Shown: positions 54,546-63,966 of the stretch, in pieces
How the letters are laid out: every line of letters starts with the position of its first letter
How positions within the stretch are numbered: the stretch's first letter is position 1
DNA from: Corynebacterium sp. p3-SID1056
GTDB lineage: Bacteria; Actinomycetota; Actinomycetes; Mycobacteriales; Mycobacteriaceae
DNA length: 64,000 nucleotides
Assembly: GCF_025152525.1 (NCBI RefSeq)
Contig: NZ_JALXXL010000010.1
Span: forward strand, 26,221-90,220
Direction: 5' to 3'
Program-made: the position numbers and the translations under genes
The notes under the pieces: model-generated
Databases searched by the model: none
What the model saw: the letters and a program-made list of their open reading frames with translations, nothing else
Told to the model about the DNA's origin: nothing

Positions 54546-55254
54546 GGAGCACCAACGCCCAAATCAGGGCAACCACGGCGATCAGCCGGGTCACCAACGC
54601 CATGATTTGCAGGCCCCGCAACCAGGCGACTTTTCCGCGTGCCGTGTCGACCGCATCCGACTTGGAAGCCTCGCTCAGTGTCCAGACGCCGGAGGGGAGG
54701 GACCACGATTCGTCGAGAAGCATGCCGGTGCGGCGCTCCACATTGACGGTGCGCTGGGCATCGTCGGGAAGCGTGGCGCGGTACTGGTAGGTCTCCAACC
54801 CACCCACCGAGCCCGGGCCGAGGTAATCGAGCGGCACCGTGCTCTGCGAGCGCGGGTCGAAGTAGGGGTACGAGCGGCGCTCCGGGCGATACGGCAGGTA
54901 CACGCCGACGCCGTGGCGATCCTTCTCCGGAAACGCGGTGGTCGGGTTGATCTGGAAGGCGTCGGTGTACGCCTCGGGCCCATCCTGCTCGGTGGTGAGC
55001 GTGTAGACGTCCTTCTTCTTTCCCGTATCCGGGTCCTGCGTGGTGGACTTTTCCAGCACGGTGGTGCGCGTGAACTGTTGGCCTTCGGGGCCGCTGAAGC
55101 TCATCGAGTGTGTGCCCGTCTCGAGCGGGCGCTGGTAGGCGATGACGATGGGGGAGGCAACGTTGCACGCCAGCGCGACAACCAGAATGCCGGCGGCGCA
55201 CGCCAGTTTGCGCTTCTTTACAATGTCCACATCGAACAGCTCACCGAAACCCAC
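54529..55254 (-). CDS. DUF3068 (porin PorA-family-named) membrane protein (Rv0227c type)
   Basis: A 241-residue protein with a membrane helix at each end: KLACAAGILVVALACNVASP and IMALVTRLIAVVALIWALVL. A large outer beta domain lies between them, with VYLPYRPERRSYPYFDPRSQ and GLETYQYRATLPDDAQRTVN. This is the DUF3068 layout. The GTG at 55254 or the GTG at 55230 could be the start. It lies next to tmaT as in mycobacteria. Its job in the envelope is unknown. Confidence 0.82.
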   Translation of the reverse strand: MGFGELFDVDIVKKRKLACAAGILVVALACNVASPIVIAYQRPLETGTHSMSFSGPEGQQFTRTTVLEKSTTQDPDTGKKKDVYTLTTEQDGPEAYTDAFQINPTTAFPEKDRHGVGVYLPYRPERRSYPYFDPRSQSTVPLDYLGPGSVGGLETYQYRATLPDDAQRTVNVERRTGMLLDESWSLPSGVWTLSEASKSDAVDTARGKVAWLRGLQIMALVTRLIAVVALIWALVLLARRA

Positions 55255-55272
55255 ACCAGAAACTCTAACCTA

Positions 55273-56349
55273 CTGCCAGAACTCGAGGGCCTGCGTGGCG
55301 TCGCCGCCCTCGGGATCCTCACCACGCACGTCGCCTTCCAAACCGCGAATGATTCGCCGCTGCTCGCGCGCTTCGACTACTTCGTCGCCGTGTTCTACGC
55401 GCTCTCCGCGTTCGTGCTTGCCCGCCGCGGTCCGCGGCCCGGCTACTTCGCGCGGCGCGCAGCCCGGATTGTGCCCGCGTACGTGGTGTGCGTGGCGGTC
55501 GTGCTGCTGGCGTTGCCCGCGCTGAGTGGGGTAGGCGCTGCTCAAGCGGTGGCGAACCTGCTCATGGTGCAGATCTACGTGCCCGATGGGCTGATCGCCG
55601 GGCTGACCCAGTTGTGGTCGCTGTGCGTGGAGGTGGCCTTTTACCTGGTCTTGCCGCTGTACCTGGCTTTTCGTGGGCGAGCGTGCTGGCTGGTGCTCGC
55701 CGCCAGCGTGGTGGTGGGATTGGTGTGGCCGTGGGCGATCGCACCCCTTTCCGACCCCGAAGTGGTCAACCTGCAAATCTGGCCGCCGTCCTATACTCCC
55801 TGGTTCGCCGTCGGGCTCGTCTGCGCGGAACTCGAGCGCGCCGGCGTGCGCTACCGCGGGCCGCGCTGGCCGTTCCCGCTGCTGGCCATGCCCGTGGCGT
55901 GGGTGGCCGGTGTCGTCGGCCCGGAGGGACTTACCCACCCCACCCCGGCCGAGTTCAACGTGCGTGTCCTGCTCGGTGCCTGCTTCGCCGCCCTGTTCGT
56001 CGCCCCTTACGCGCTCGGGCCGCGCGAGCACGGCACGCTCCTATCTTCGCGGCCGGCGCTACTTAGCGGCCGCTGGTCCTATTCCGTATTCCTGTGGCAC
56101 ATGGCGGTGCTCGACCTGGTCTTTCCCGTGCTTGGGGTGCCCGTCTTCGGCGGCAACTTCGCACTCGTCCTGGCGGTGACGGCGGCCGCGAGCCTGGTCG
56201 TCGGCTATATCTCCTACGAACTCGTGGAGGTGCCCGGCGCGCGGCTGGTGCGCGCGGTGCTGGCAAGGCGATCCTCTTCCCGGTCCGGCCACGCCAGGAT
56301 CGCCACCGCGAAGCAGCCGATAACCGGCAGCAGCGTCGAGCCCGCATAG
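55273..56349 (+). CDS. tmaT: Acyltransferase 3 family protein, TmaT-like trehalose monomycolate acetyltransferase
   Basis: A membrane acyltransferase of about 358 residues with ten helices. LEGLRGVAALGILTTHVAFQ has the catalytic histidine of the family. FYALSAFVLARR, ARRAARIVPAYVV and a late SYSVFLWHMAVLDLVF follow. It matches Rv0228. The C. glutamicum orthologue acetylates trehalose monomycolate, which aids its MmpL-dependent export. No ATG, GTG or TTG lies in frame in the ~70 nt before the conserved start; CTG at 55273 is the nearest candidate. The 3' end overlaps the convergent aftD by 136 bp. Confidence 0.82.
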   Translation: MPELEGLRGVAALGILTTHVAFQTANDSPLLARFDYFVAVFYALSAFVLARRGPRPGYFARRAARIVPAYVVCVAVVLLALPALSGVGAAQAVANLLMVQIYVPDGLIAGLTQLWSLCVEVAFYLVLPLYLAFRGRACWLVLAASVVVGLVWPWAIAPLSDPEVVNLQIWPPSYTPWFAVGLVCAELERAGVRYRGPRWPFPLLAMPVAWVAGVVGPEGLTHPTPAEFNVRVLLGACFAALFVAPYALGPREHGTLLSSRPALLSGRWSYSVFLWHMAVLDLVFPVLGVPVFGGNFALVLAVTAAASLVVGYISYELVEVPGARLVRAVLARRSSSRSGHARIATAKQPITGSSVEPA

Positions 56350-59237
56350 CTTGCCGACGGCCACGGGGCCCGCGCCAGCACCAGCCCGGAAACCACCAAC
56401 GCGCCCGAGGACAGCCAGCTGGCCCGCAGGAGCGTGAAGCGGCGGATCGCCCACGCGGACACCACCGCGACCAGTCCGGCGACGGGGCCGGCGGCGACGG
56501 CGGCGAGCAGCGGCGCGGCACGCCCGAGGCGGGGCAGCTCCGGCGGCGCGAAGGGGTCGTCGGTACGCCTGCGCACGACAATGAGCAGGCAGGCCAGCGC
56601 CACCAGCACGGAAAACGCGCCGCCGACGAGCAGCGAGTATCGGTACGCCGCCTCGCCGGCGAAGTGCATGCGGAACTCGCCGGCAGTGCCGGCGGGCAGG
56701 GTGAAGGCCTGGGTTGCGGCGTCGATACGCGTGGGCTCGAGCGCTTGACCGCCGACGGTGGCGCGTAGGCCCTCGTTGAAGGCGCGGGTGGTGATGATGG
56801 TGCGCGGGTGGTCGGCGGGCGCGATCGTGGCGGGCAGCGCCTCCCACGCGGCGGTGGGCACGCGGTCGCGGGAAAGCGTGATCGTCTCGCGGCGGGTGGC
56901 AAGTTCGTGCGTGCCTGCGGGTAGTTCGACGCTGCCTGCCGCGTGGCGGGTGCCGTCGATGGTGGCGGGCGCATCCAGGTGCCACGTGGCGTCGGTGGCG
57001 GTGGTGAAGCGACGCTGGATGACTTGCATGTCGGGGAAGTGGCGCTGGAAGAAGTAGGTATCTGCGGTGCCCTCGACCTCGACGATGCGGGATAGGCCTG
57101 CGTCTATCTCGGCGATGCCGACTCGCTCGCTCAGCGCGATGCGCGTGGTGCCGGGGGCGTGGATGGTGCGCGGCTCGCCCGCCACCAGGGTGACGCGGCG
57201 CTCGGGCCCGCCGGAAAGCTTCACGACGGTATCCCGCGTGGCGGTAATCGTCAGCCGCTCAGCCACGGGCGGGACCTCGATCCACGCGTCGCGATCACCC
57301 GGCGCGGGCCACCACGCGGTCTCAGTCAAACCGTCGAAGGCGCTGGTCAGCGACGCGCCGGGCACCGCGCCTCCGAACGCGCCCGCGTCCGCCGCCGAGG
57401 AGGAGGCGCGCACTTTTCCGCCGTCTTCGGCCACGGCTACGCGCGTGCCCGCCGAGGGGTAGTCGGGCAGCCGGTTGCCCACATGCCCGCCCTCGCCCGC
57501 AGCAAGGTGCGCGGATTGCGCGCCGGAAAGCGTGCCGTAGTTGCGCTCGGCGAGCGCGGGGGTGTCGGTGATGATGTCGGGCTGCGCCTGCGTTTCGACG
57601 AGCCGCGCCGGAAAATACCCGTACTTGGCCCACAGCAGCGGCAGGACCTCGCCGCCGCCGTCGACGGTGACCGGTTCGGCGTCGGTGAGCATGGCGTCGC
57701 GGGTTGGCTCGAGCATGTAGATGTCGACGCCGCTGCCAGAATCTCCGCGGAAGCTGGCGGCTGGCTCGCCCAGGTTGCGCGCGGCGAGGTCGGCGGCGTG
57801 TGGATTGGCGCCGTCGAGGTCGTGGCGGACGACGACCGCGCCGACGCCGATGGCGCGCAACGCCTCCGGATCGACCGCGCGGACCTGCCCGTCGAGACCG
57901 CGAATGGCCTCCGGGTCGGCCAGGGGCACGGCGTCGCGGAAGGCGAAGCGGGCACTGGTCAGCGCCTGGATCGGCTCATCACGGGTCCACCCCCAGTCCT
58001 GGCGGGCGAAAGAGGAGGCGGGCACGACGAGGGTGCGGGTACCGGCGGCGTGCTCGTCGAGCCACTGGCCCGCGGCAACCCACTGCGGGGACATCTCGGT
58101 CCAGGTGCCTTCCGGCAGGAGGCGCAGCGACCAGGCCGGGGCCACGGCGACCGCAACGCTCAGCACCACGCCAGCGGCCCGGGGGCGGTCGACGCGGGCG
58201 AGCAGGTGGCCCACGCCCATGGCCAGCGGCAGGCGAACGAGCGGGTCGAACTTGTGGAGGTTACGGAAGGGGGCGAGTGGGCCGTCGAAAAGCGGGGCGA
58301 AAAAGTGCGCCGAGCACAGCAGCGCGAACCCGCAGGCGAGCATGACAACCCACACCCCGCGCCACGGGGTGCTGCGGCGAGAAAGGCCGGCCAGGCCGAA
58401 GGCGGCGATGAGCGCGGTGGCCAGCACGAAGACGGGTTCGCCGACGAGCAAGACGCCGGCGGTGCGCTCCGTGTCTACAAACGGGGCCCAGCTGGTGGTG
58501 CCGCGCAGCACCTCGATCGGGTTGAGCCAGGCGGTGGTGACGGCGGCGGATTCGATGAACTCGGTAAACGGTGGTGAGTAGCGGCCGAGTACGAGCAGCG
58601 GGCCGATCCACCACACCGAGGCCGCCGACGCGCCCAGGGCAAAGCGCGCGGCCTGGGCGTAGGCGCGACGGCACACAAGCCAGAGCAACGCGGGCAGGCA
58701 GGCGGCGATGGTGGCGGTGGCGTTGACCGCGCCCATCGCCGCGACGGCCAGGACGGCACCTGCGACACGCGGGCGGGCGCGGGTCAGCGGGATGAGCGTC
58801 CACGGCACGAGCGCGACCGGCCAGGCTTCCGAAGAGATGGCGGTAAGCGTGGTGAGGATGCGCGGCGAGAGCGCGTACAGCGCGGCGGCGCTGACCTGCG
58901 GGAGCGTCCCGCGGACACCGGTGCGGCGCGCGAGGAGAAGCGCGCCCGAGTACGCCAGGCACACAAGGAGCGTCCACCACGCGCGCTGCGCGATCCACTC
59001 CGGTACCCCTATGACGTGTGTGAGCAGGAAAAACGGGCCTTGCGGGAAGAGGTAGCCGTAGGCCTGGTTCTGCACCTGCCCCAGGGGGAATTCGTCGGTG
59101 TATGCGTGGGTAGCGCGGGCGAGGAAGCGCGCCGGGTCCACGAACAGGTTGAGCTTGGTGTCCGCCGCCACCTCTCCTGGCGGCTGGCAAAACGCGGTGA
59201 AGGCGAGCAGCAGCCAGCCAACGACGTGTGCGCGCAA
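56214..59237 (-). CDS. aftD: Arabinofuranosyltransferase AftD
   Basis: A large GT-C membrane enzyme (1007 residues) that branches the arabinan. The N-terminal half has about eleven helices with VAADTKLNLFVDPARFLARA (acidic residues of the first outer loop), QNQAYGYLFPQGPFFLLTHV and LSPRILTTLTAISSEAWPVA. The C-terminal half is a long outer region with carbohydrate-binding-like modules and final helices. It is shorter than the mycobacterial protein (about 1400). The start is TTG, with GGGAG 9 nt upstream. The DUF2613 gene just upstream ends 3 nt before it. Confidence 0.92.
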   Translation of the reverse strand: MRAHVVGWLLLAFTAFCQPPGEVAADTKLNLFVDPARFLARATHAYTDEFPLGQVQNQAYGYLFPQGPFFLLTHVIGVPEWIAQRAWWTLLVCLAYSGALLLARRTGVRGTLPQVSAAALYALSPRILTTLTAISSEAWPVALVPWTLIPLTRARPRVAGAVLAVAAMGAVNATATIAACLPALLWLVCRRAYAQAARFALGASAASVWWIGPLLVLGRYSPPFTEFIESAAVTTAWLNPIEVLRGTTSWAPFVDTERTAGVLLVGEPVFVLATALIAAFGLAGLSRRSTPWRGVWVVMLACGFALLCSAHFFAPLFDGPLAPFRNLHKFDPLVRLPLAMGVGHLLARVDRPRAAGVVLSVAVAVAPAWSLRLLPEGTWTEMSPQWVAAGQWLDEHAAGTRTLVVPASSFARQDWGWTRDEPIQALTSARFAFRDAVPLADPEAIRGLDGQVRAVDPEALRAIGVGAVVVRHDLDGANPHAADLAARNLGEPAASFRGDSGSGVDIYMLEPTRDAMLTDAEPVTVDGGGEVLPLLWAKYGYFPARLVETQAQPDIITDTPALAERNYGTLSGAQSAHLAAGEGGHVGNRLPDYPSAGTRVAVAEDGGKVRASSSAADAGAFGGAVPGASLTSAFDGLTETAWWPAPGDRDAWIEVPPVAERLTITATRDTVVKLSGGPERRVTLVAGEPRTIHAPGTTRIALSERVGIAEIDAGLSRIVEVEGTADTYFFQRHFPDMQVIQRRFTTATDATWHLDAPATIDGTRHAAGSVELPAGTHELATRRETITLSRDRVPTAAWEALPATIAPADHPRTIITTRAFNEGLRATVGGQALEPTRIDAATQAFTLPAGTAGEFRMHFAGEAAYRYSLLVGGAFSVLVALACLLIVVRRRTDDPFAPPELPRLGRAAPLLAAVAAGPVAGLVAVVSAWAIRRFTLLRASWLSSGALVVSGLVLARAPWPSASYAGSTLLPVIGCFAVAILAWPDREEDRLASTARTSRAPGTSTSS

Positions 59238-59240
59238 GGG

Positions 59241-59450
59241 CTACTCCCGGGAGCCGTACTCCGGTCCGCCGAGCACGGCCTCGTCCGCCGCAACGGATCC
59301 GCCCTGCGGTACCGTGCTCTGCCCAGATACCGACGCCACGCCAATGACGCCGACGACCCCCAGGATCACTCCGACGACCGCGGAGGCGAGCACCGGGTTC
59401 GCCGCACGGCGCGGCAACGACGCTGGCAGGTGCAATACTCGGTGGGGCAT
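59241..59450 (-). CDS. DUF2613 small membrane protein (Rv0236A type)
   Basis: A 69-residue protein with one helix (NPVLASAVVGVILGVVGVIG) and a C-terminus ending LGGPEYGSRE, the typical DUF2613 tail. It directly precedes aftD on the same strand, as Rv0236A precedes Rv0236c in mycobacteria. It may assist AftD, but no function is shown. Confidence 0.82.
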   Translation of the reverse strand: MPHRVLHLPASLPRRAANPVLASAVVGVILGVVGVIGVASVSGQSTVPQGGSVAADEAVLGGPEYGSRE

Positions 59451-59510
59451 AGGCGGAAGTCTACCAGCAGGACTACACTAGTAGCGTTTTCGCAGAATGA
59501 GGAAGGGGGT

Positions 59511-60680
59511 GTGTCCGTGGCACGAGTAGCTATCGGTGGCGTCGTCGCGATGTTGGTGCTCGCCCTGAGCGCGTGCGCCCCGAGCGAAGACACGCAGCCT
59601 GCGTCCCCGCAGGTCGCGCCCCCACCCCAGGTTGCGTCACCCGCCCCGCCGCCGGTGCCGGCGGCACCCCAAAGCCCCGCAGCGCAGCGCGTGCCGAAGG
59701 ACCTGCGGGCGAAAGTCGCCTCGCTCATGGTGGTGGGCGTCTCCAATGAGCGGCAGGCACGCGCGGCGCTGGACCAGGGCGTTGGCGGGCTGATCATCCC
59801 CAGCTGGGCGGACCCGGCGCTGCTGACTGCAGAGGGGCACAACATCGATGCGCTGCGCGACGAGTACCACCACCCGTTTTCGGTGGCCATCGACTTCGAG
59901 GGCGGGCGCGTGCAGCGCCACACCGAGGTCCTGGGCCAGTTCATGGCCCCGCGCGCGCTTGCTACCCACCCGCCCGAGGTAATCCAGGGCACCGGCTACG
60001 ACATTGGGCGCTCGCTGCGTACCCGCGGCGTGAACGTGGATTACGCGCCGCTGTTGGACTTGGACATCACCGAGCTCGCCATCGTGGGCGATCGCGCCTT
60101 CAGCGGCAGCCCCGACGAGGTCGTACGGGTTGGCTCGCTGTTCGCGCAAGGGCTTGTCGACGCCCACGTGACCCCCACCTTCAAGCACTTCCCCGGCCAC
60201 GGGCGTGCCTCCGGCGATACGCACCACACGCTCGCCGTCACCCCGCCGCTCGACCAGGTACGGGCGCTGGACATGCGCCCCTTCGGCCCACTGCTGTCCC
60301 GCTTCCCGCGCGCCAGCGTGATGATGGGGCACATGATCGTGCCCGGGATGGGACCCGAGGGAGTGCCCAGCTCTTTGAACCCGGAGGCCTACCGCATTCT
60401 GCGCGAGGGCGACTACCCGGGCGGAGTGCCCTTCGGCGGCGTGGTGGTCACCGATGACCTCTCCGGCATGCGGGGCATCTTGGACTACGCACCGACCCCG
60501 GAAGCAGTCAAGCGCGCGATTGCCGCAGGGGCTGACCAGGCCCTGTGGTCCTCCGGGGCGGACGTACCGCACATCATTGACGTGGTGGTTGCAGCCGTGG
60601 AAACCGGGGAGCTTCCTGAGTCGCGCGTGGACGAGGCGGCCGTGCGCACCCAGCAGCAGCTGCTCAACGTCGGGCTGTAA
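59511..60680 (+). CDS. lpqI: Lipoprotein glycoside hydrolase family 3 (LpqI/NagZ-type beta-N-acetylglucosaminidase)
   Basis: A 389-residue GH3 enzyme anchored at the lipobox cysteine of LALSAC. A Pro/Ala-rich linker is followed by the TIM barrel with FSVAIDFEGGRVQRHTE, TFKHFPGHGRASGDTHHTL (the His/Asp dyad loop) and the nucleophile region VVVTDDLSGM (Asp315). It should release N-acetylglucosamine from muropeptides for wall recycling. GAGGAAG stands before the GTG at 59511; a second GTG follows at 59517. Divergent from the DUF2613-aftD genes, as for Rv0237. Confidence 0.92.
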   Translation: MSVARVAIGGVVAMLVLALSACAPSEDTQPASPQVAPPPQVASPAPPPVPAAPQSPAAQRVPKDLRAKVASLMVVGVSNERQARAALDQGVGGLIIPSWADPALLTAEGHNIDALRDEYHHPFSVAIDFEGGRVQRHTEVLGQFMAPRALATHPPEVIQGTGYDIGRSLRTRGVNVDYAPLLDLDITELAIVGDRAFSGSPDEVVRVGSLFAQGLVDAHVTPTFKHFPGHGRASGDTHHTLAVTPPLDQVRALDMRPFGPLLSRFPRASVMMGHMIVPGMGPEGVPSSLNPEAYRILREGDYPGGVPFGGVVVTDDLSGMRGILDYAPTPEAVKRAIAAGADQALWSSGADVPHIIDVVVAAVETGELPESRVDEAAVRTQQQLLNVGL

Positions 60681-60718
60681 TGCCTGGCTGTGCGCCTTGA
60701 CTGTGTACCCTATGTGAG

Positions 60719-62401
60719 GTGAGTACTTCCCATCGGCAAAAGTCTCGGGGCCGTGCGGGCACGATCGTGCTCGGCGCGGTTCTCGGCCTGCTCGCAGTCG
60801 TGGTGGCTATCTACCTCGCGGATCTAGCGCTCAACCGCGGCAACGTTCCGCGCGGCACCACCGTCGGCGGCGTGGCCATCGGCGGGATGGCTCCCGATGA
60901 TGCACGCGATCGTCTCGAAGCAGAGCTCGGCGGGGTAGCGGACACACCGGTGGAGATTAGCGCGGCTACGCAGCGCGCGCAGCTCGTGCCCACCCGCGCG
61001 GGCCTCGGCATTGATTGGCAGGCGACGGTGGACGACGCGGGCATCCAGTCGGCCAACCCCATCCCTCGCCTGGTGGGGCTGTTCCGCACGCACGAGGTAG
61101 AGGTACGCAGCAGCGTCGACGAGGGCAAGCTCGGCCCGGAGTTGCAACGCGTCAAGGATGAGCTCTACCTCGCACCGAAAGACGGTGCCATCCAGATCCA
61201 AGGCGGCAAGGCCGAGGTCAAAGACCCCGAGCTTGGACAAGAGGTCGACCCCGGTGTACTGCGCGAGGCGGTCACGAGCGACTGGCTCGACCCGGACGGG
61301 GTAGAGGTGGAGCCGAAGCCGGTGCAGCCCGCGATCAACGATGAAGTGATCAAGGAAGCGATGGAGGACCCGGTCAAGACCGCGCTTTCCGGCCCGCTCA
61401 AGGTCAACGGCCGCGAGGATGCCACCGCGGTCATCCCCACCGAGCGCATGGGCGAAGTCGTGCAATTTGCCAACGTCGACGGGACGATTGTCCCCGAGGT
61501 ACACCGTGAGGTCGCGGGCGCGATCCTGGGGGAGACGCTCGATGCTACCCAGACTGAAATGCATAACGCCCGCGTGCTCGAAGGTGGCGGTATTGAGCCC
61601 TCCACCGACGGCATCGCCGTGGACTGGGACGCCACCTTCGAAGGCTTCGAGGATCGCCTCCTGCGAGACGGCGAGCGAACCTGGGACGCCGACTACACAC
61701 CAGTGCCAGCAGACTTCACTACCGAGGAAGCCGAAAACGCCACCTTCGACCAGGAGGTCAGCTCCTTTTCCACTGGTGGGTTCTCCGGGGCATCCGGCAC
61801 CAACATCGCGCTCGTGGCCCAGACCGTCAACGGCGCGATCGTCAACCCCGGCGAGACCTTCTCGCTCAACGGCTACACCGGCCCGCGCGGCACGGCGCAG
61901 GGGTACGTGGAATCCGGCATCATCATCAACGGGCGCTCCGGTATGGCCGTCGGCGGCGGCATCTCCCAGTTCGCCACCACCTTGTACAACGCCGCCTACT
62001 TCGGCGGGATGACGGACATCGCGCACACACCGCACTCCTACTACATCTCCCGTTACCCGGCAGGCCGCGAAGCCACCGTCTACGAGGGCGCGATCGATTT
62101 GCAGTTCCGCAACGATTCGCCCACCCCGGTGCGCATCCAAACTGGTGTGAGCGGCGGCGAGATTACCGTGCGCCTGATGGGCGTCAAGCACGTCAACGTG
62201 GAATCCGCCAACGGCGGGCGCTGGGCGCAAACGCAGCCCAACACCGTCAACGCGGCCGGCCCGGGCTGCATCCCGTCGAGCGGCGCGCCGGGCTTTACCA
62301 CCTCGGATACGCGCAGCATCTACGACCTTTCGGGCAACCTGATCGACCAGGAGACGCAGACCACGGTCTACGACCCCGAGCCGATTGTGAAGTGCGGCTA
62401 G
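60719..62401 (+). CDS. VanW-family membrane-anchored protein
   Basis: A 560-residue protein with an N-terminal membrane anchor (GTIVLGAVLGLLAVVVAIYL). Two peptidoglycan-binding-like (YoaR/PG_binding_4) domains follow, one starting with NVPRGTTVGGVAIGGMAPDD. The VanW domain spans about residues 340-480: NIALVAQTVNGAIVNPGETF, GMAVGGGISQFATTLYNAAY and HTPHSYYISRYPAGREATVY. VanW proteins act at the cell wall, but their reaction is unknown. The start is GTG at 60719. It lies 38 nt after lpqI and may be co-transcribed with it. Confidence 0.88.
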   Translation: MSTSHRQKSRGRAGTIVLGAVLGLLAVVVAIYLADLALNRGNVPRGTTVGGVAIGGMAPDDARDRLEAELGGVADTPVEISAATQRAQLVPTRAGLGIDWQATVDDAGIQSANPIPRLVGLFRTHEVEVRSSVDEGKLGPELQRVKDELYLAPKDGAIQIQGGKAEVKDPELGQEVDPGVLREAVTSDWLDPDGVEVEPKPVQPAINDEVIKEAMEDPVKTALSGPLKVNGREDATAVIPTERMGEVVQFANVDGTIVPEVHREVAGAILGETLDATQTEMHNARVLEGGGIEPSTDGIAVDWDATFEGFEDRLLRDGERTWDADYTPVPADFTTEEAENATFDQEVSSFSTGGFSGASGTNIALVAQTVNGAIVNPGETFSLNGYTGPRGTAQGYVESGIIINGRSGMAVGGGISQFATTLYNAAYFGGMTDIAHTPHSYYISRYPAGREATVYEGAIDLQFRNDSPTPVRIQTGVSGGEITVRLMGVKHVNVESANGGRWAQTQPNTVNAAGPGCIPSSGAPGFTTSDTRSIYDLSGNLIDQETQTTVYDPEPIVKCG

Positions 62402-63234
62402 CCCTCCTCAGCCCACGGGATACGCGGCGGGGTGTGTTCTCCACGCGCGCGGGTCAATCCCCACAGGGTGAGTTCGGTGAGCAGCGGGTCACGCTCCATG
62501 AGTGCGTGGCGCGGAGCGTACCCGCCGTAGGCTTCGGCGACGTCGATGTTGGCCACGTCTGCTCCGTCAACCGCCGTGAGCATTGAGGTCGCATTCGGCG
62601 TGACCAGCACGTCCGCCGGCGAGTAGAGGGACGTGTACACGATGCCCGGGTAGGTATCCGGCACGTTGAGGTGGGTGCGCACCCACGGGGAGTCGGCCAA
62701 CTGCTGGATCACTCCAGGTGAAGCCAGCGCGGAGGCAGCCCGCGGGTACCGAGTAATCAGCGGCGCGAATCGTGCAGCCCGCCCGCGCACGTCGGTGCCG
62801 TGGAAGTTTGCGCCCAATGCGACCACGCGACGCACCTTGTCGGCACCCCCGTTGGCAATGAAGAGCTTGGTCATCAGCCCACCCTGCGAGTGCGCGACAA
62901 TGTCGAGTTTCTCGGCCCCGGTGTGCTCAAGCACGTGGTCGGCGTTGGCGTGGACGTCTTCGATGATGCTGTCCAAATTGCCCATACCGTAGAAACCGGG
63001 GGCAAACATGTCGCCATAGTCGTAGCCCCACACCCAAAAGCCCTCGTCGCGGAGGCGCTCCGCGTTGGGGCGGAAGGCCCGATAACGGCTGGTGACCCCA
63101 TGGATATAGAGCACCGGGGTCTGCCGGGTGGGCTCGAAATCAGGGTCGTTGAACGGCAGCGGGGGCCGCTTGCGCACAGCCTGCACGGCACCGAGCGCTG
63201 CCGATCCGGCAATCATCATCGTGGCGAGCTTCAT
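62398..63234 (-). CDS. Alpha/beta hydrolase (EstA/lipase class 2-like)
   Basis: A 278-residue hydrolase. A short N-terminal hydrophobic segment (MKLATMMIAGSAALGAVQAV) may anchor or export it. TPVLYIHGVTSRYRAFRPNA is the oxyanion loop, and LDIVAHSQGGLMTKLFIANG holds the nucleophile serine. The C-terminus has an Asp/His region with GYAPRHALMERDPLLTELTL. The family acts on lipid or ester substrates. GAAGG precedes the ATG. It is convergent with the VanW gene (4-nt overlap). Confidence 0.82.
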   Translation of the reverse strand: MKLATMMIAGSAALGAVQAVRKRPPLPFNDPDFEPTRQTPVLYIHGVTSRYRAFRPNAERLRDEGFWVWGYDYGDMFAPGFYGMGNLDSIIEDVHANADHVLEHTGAEKLDIVAHSQGGLMTKLFIANGGADKVRRVVALGANFHGTDVRGRAARFAPLITRYPRAASALASPGVIQQLADSPWVRTHLNVPDTYPGIVYTSLYSPADVLVTPNATSMLTAVDGADVANIDVAEAYGGYAPRHALMERDPLLTELTLWGLTRARGEHTPPRIPWAEEG

Positions 63235-63423
63235 GCCTTCACAGCTTATGCGAGCTGGTAGGGTGAGTAACAGGATCACGAAGTCCGACGCGCCCGTATC
63301 TGGGTACGGCCTCCCGGCCTGTCGGCTGGCAACCGCGCTGTTCGCGCACGGTGCCCCCGGGAGAAGATCTGTCGGCGTTTGCACACTGCACGCCGAAAGC
63401 GCGAGAATTTCAAGGAGAGCCTC

Positions 63424-63966
63424 ATGGCACCCGTACCCAACGGCCCCGATGCATGGGTCCCGGCCACAATCGACAACATCAACGGCATCACGCTGACATT
63501 TGCCGCAGGAGGCGAGCTGCACGTCCGCGTCTTCGACACCCCGCTCGACGCCCTCGACGCGCTACGACGCGTGGGTCCGAACTTCACCTATTCCCCCGAG
63601 CGCAACCAGCTGCGCTCGAGCGAGACCGGCAAGATCGTTTCACTGCCGGCGCCGTCTGCAACGAGTGCGCCTGCCGATCACACGGGCTGCCAGCTTGTCG
63701 CCTCGGGCCACCGGCCCCACTGGATCCCGGTCATGCGGGCGATCAATTCCCGCGAGGACGGCGGTTGGAAGGCTGTCGAGGTCCTGCAGGTCGAGGGCAC
63801 GAAAGTGACCTTCGCAACCGACGGTGGCGTGGTGCAGGGATGGTTCCACGACCCGCAGCTGCTCATGGCGGCAACGCGCTACCACCCGAAATGGCACGTG
63901 CTCCAGTCCGCTTCCGGTGCCGTGGCTGTGCTGGCGCACGAGGCGATCGGTGCGTGCCGGGCGTGA
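63424..63966 (+). CDS. Hypothetical protein, beta-rich
   Basis: A 180-residue protein without a signal peptide or membrane segment. It seems to contain two related beta-rich halves: WVPATIDNINGITLTFAAGG and WIPVMRAINSREDGGWKAVE followed by VTFATDGGVVQGWFHDP. The halves have a similar strand pattern (LTFAAGGEL... / VTFATDGGV...), which suggests an internal duplication. CAAGGAG precedes the ATG. No family is recognised. The last 34 nt of the window show nothing. Confidence 0.7.
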   Translation: MAPVPNGPDAWVPATIDNINGITLTFAAGGELHVRVFDTPLDALDALRRVGPNFTYSPERNQLRSSETGKIVSLPAPSATSAPADHTGCQLVASGHRPHWIPVMRAINSREDGGWKAVEVLQVEGTKVTFATDGGVVQGWFHDPQLLMAATRYHPKWHVLQSASGAVAVLAHEAIGACRA

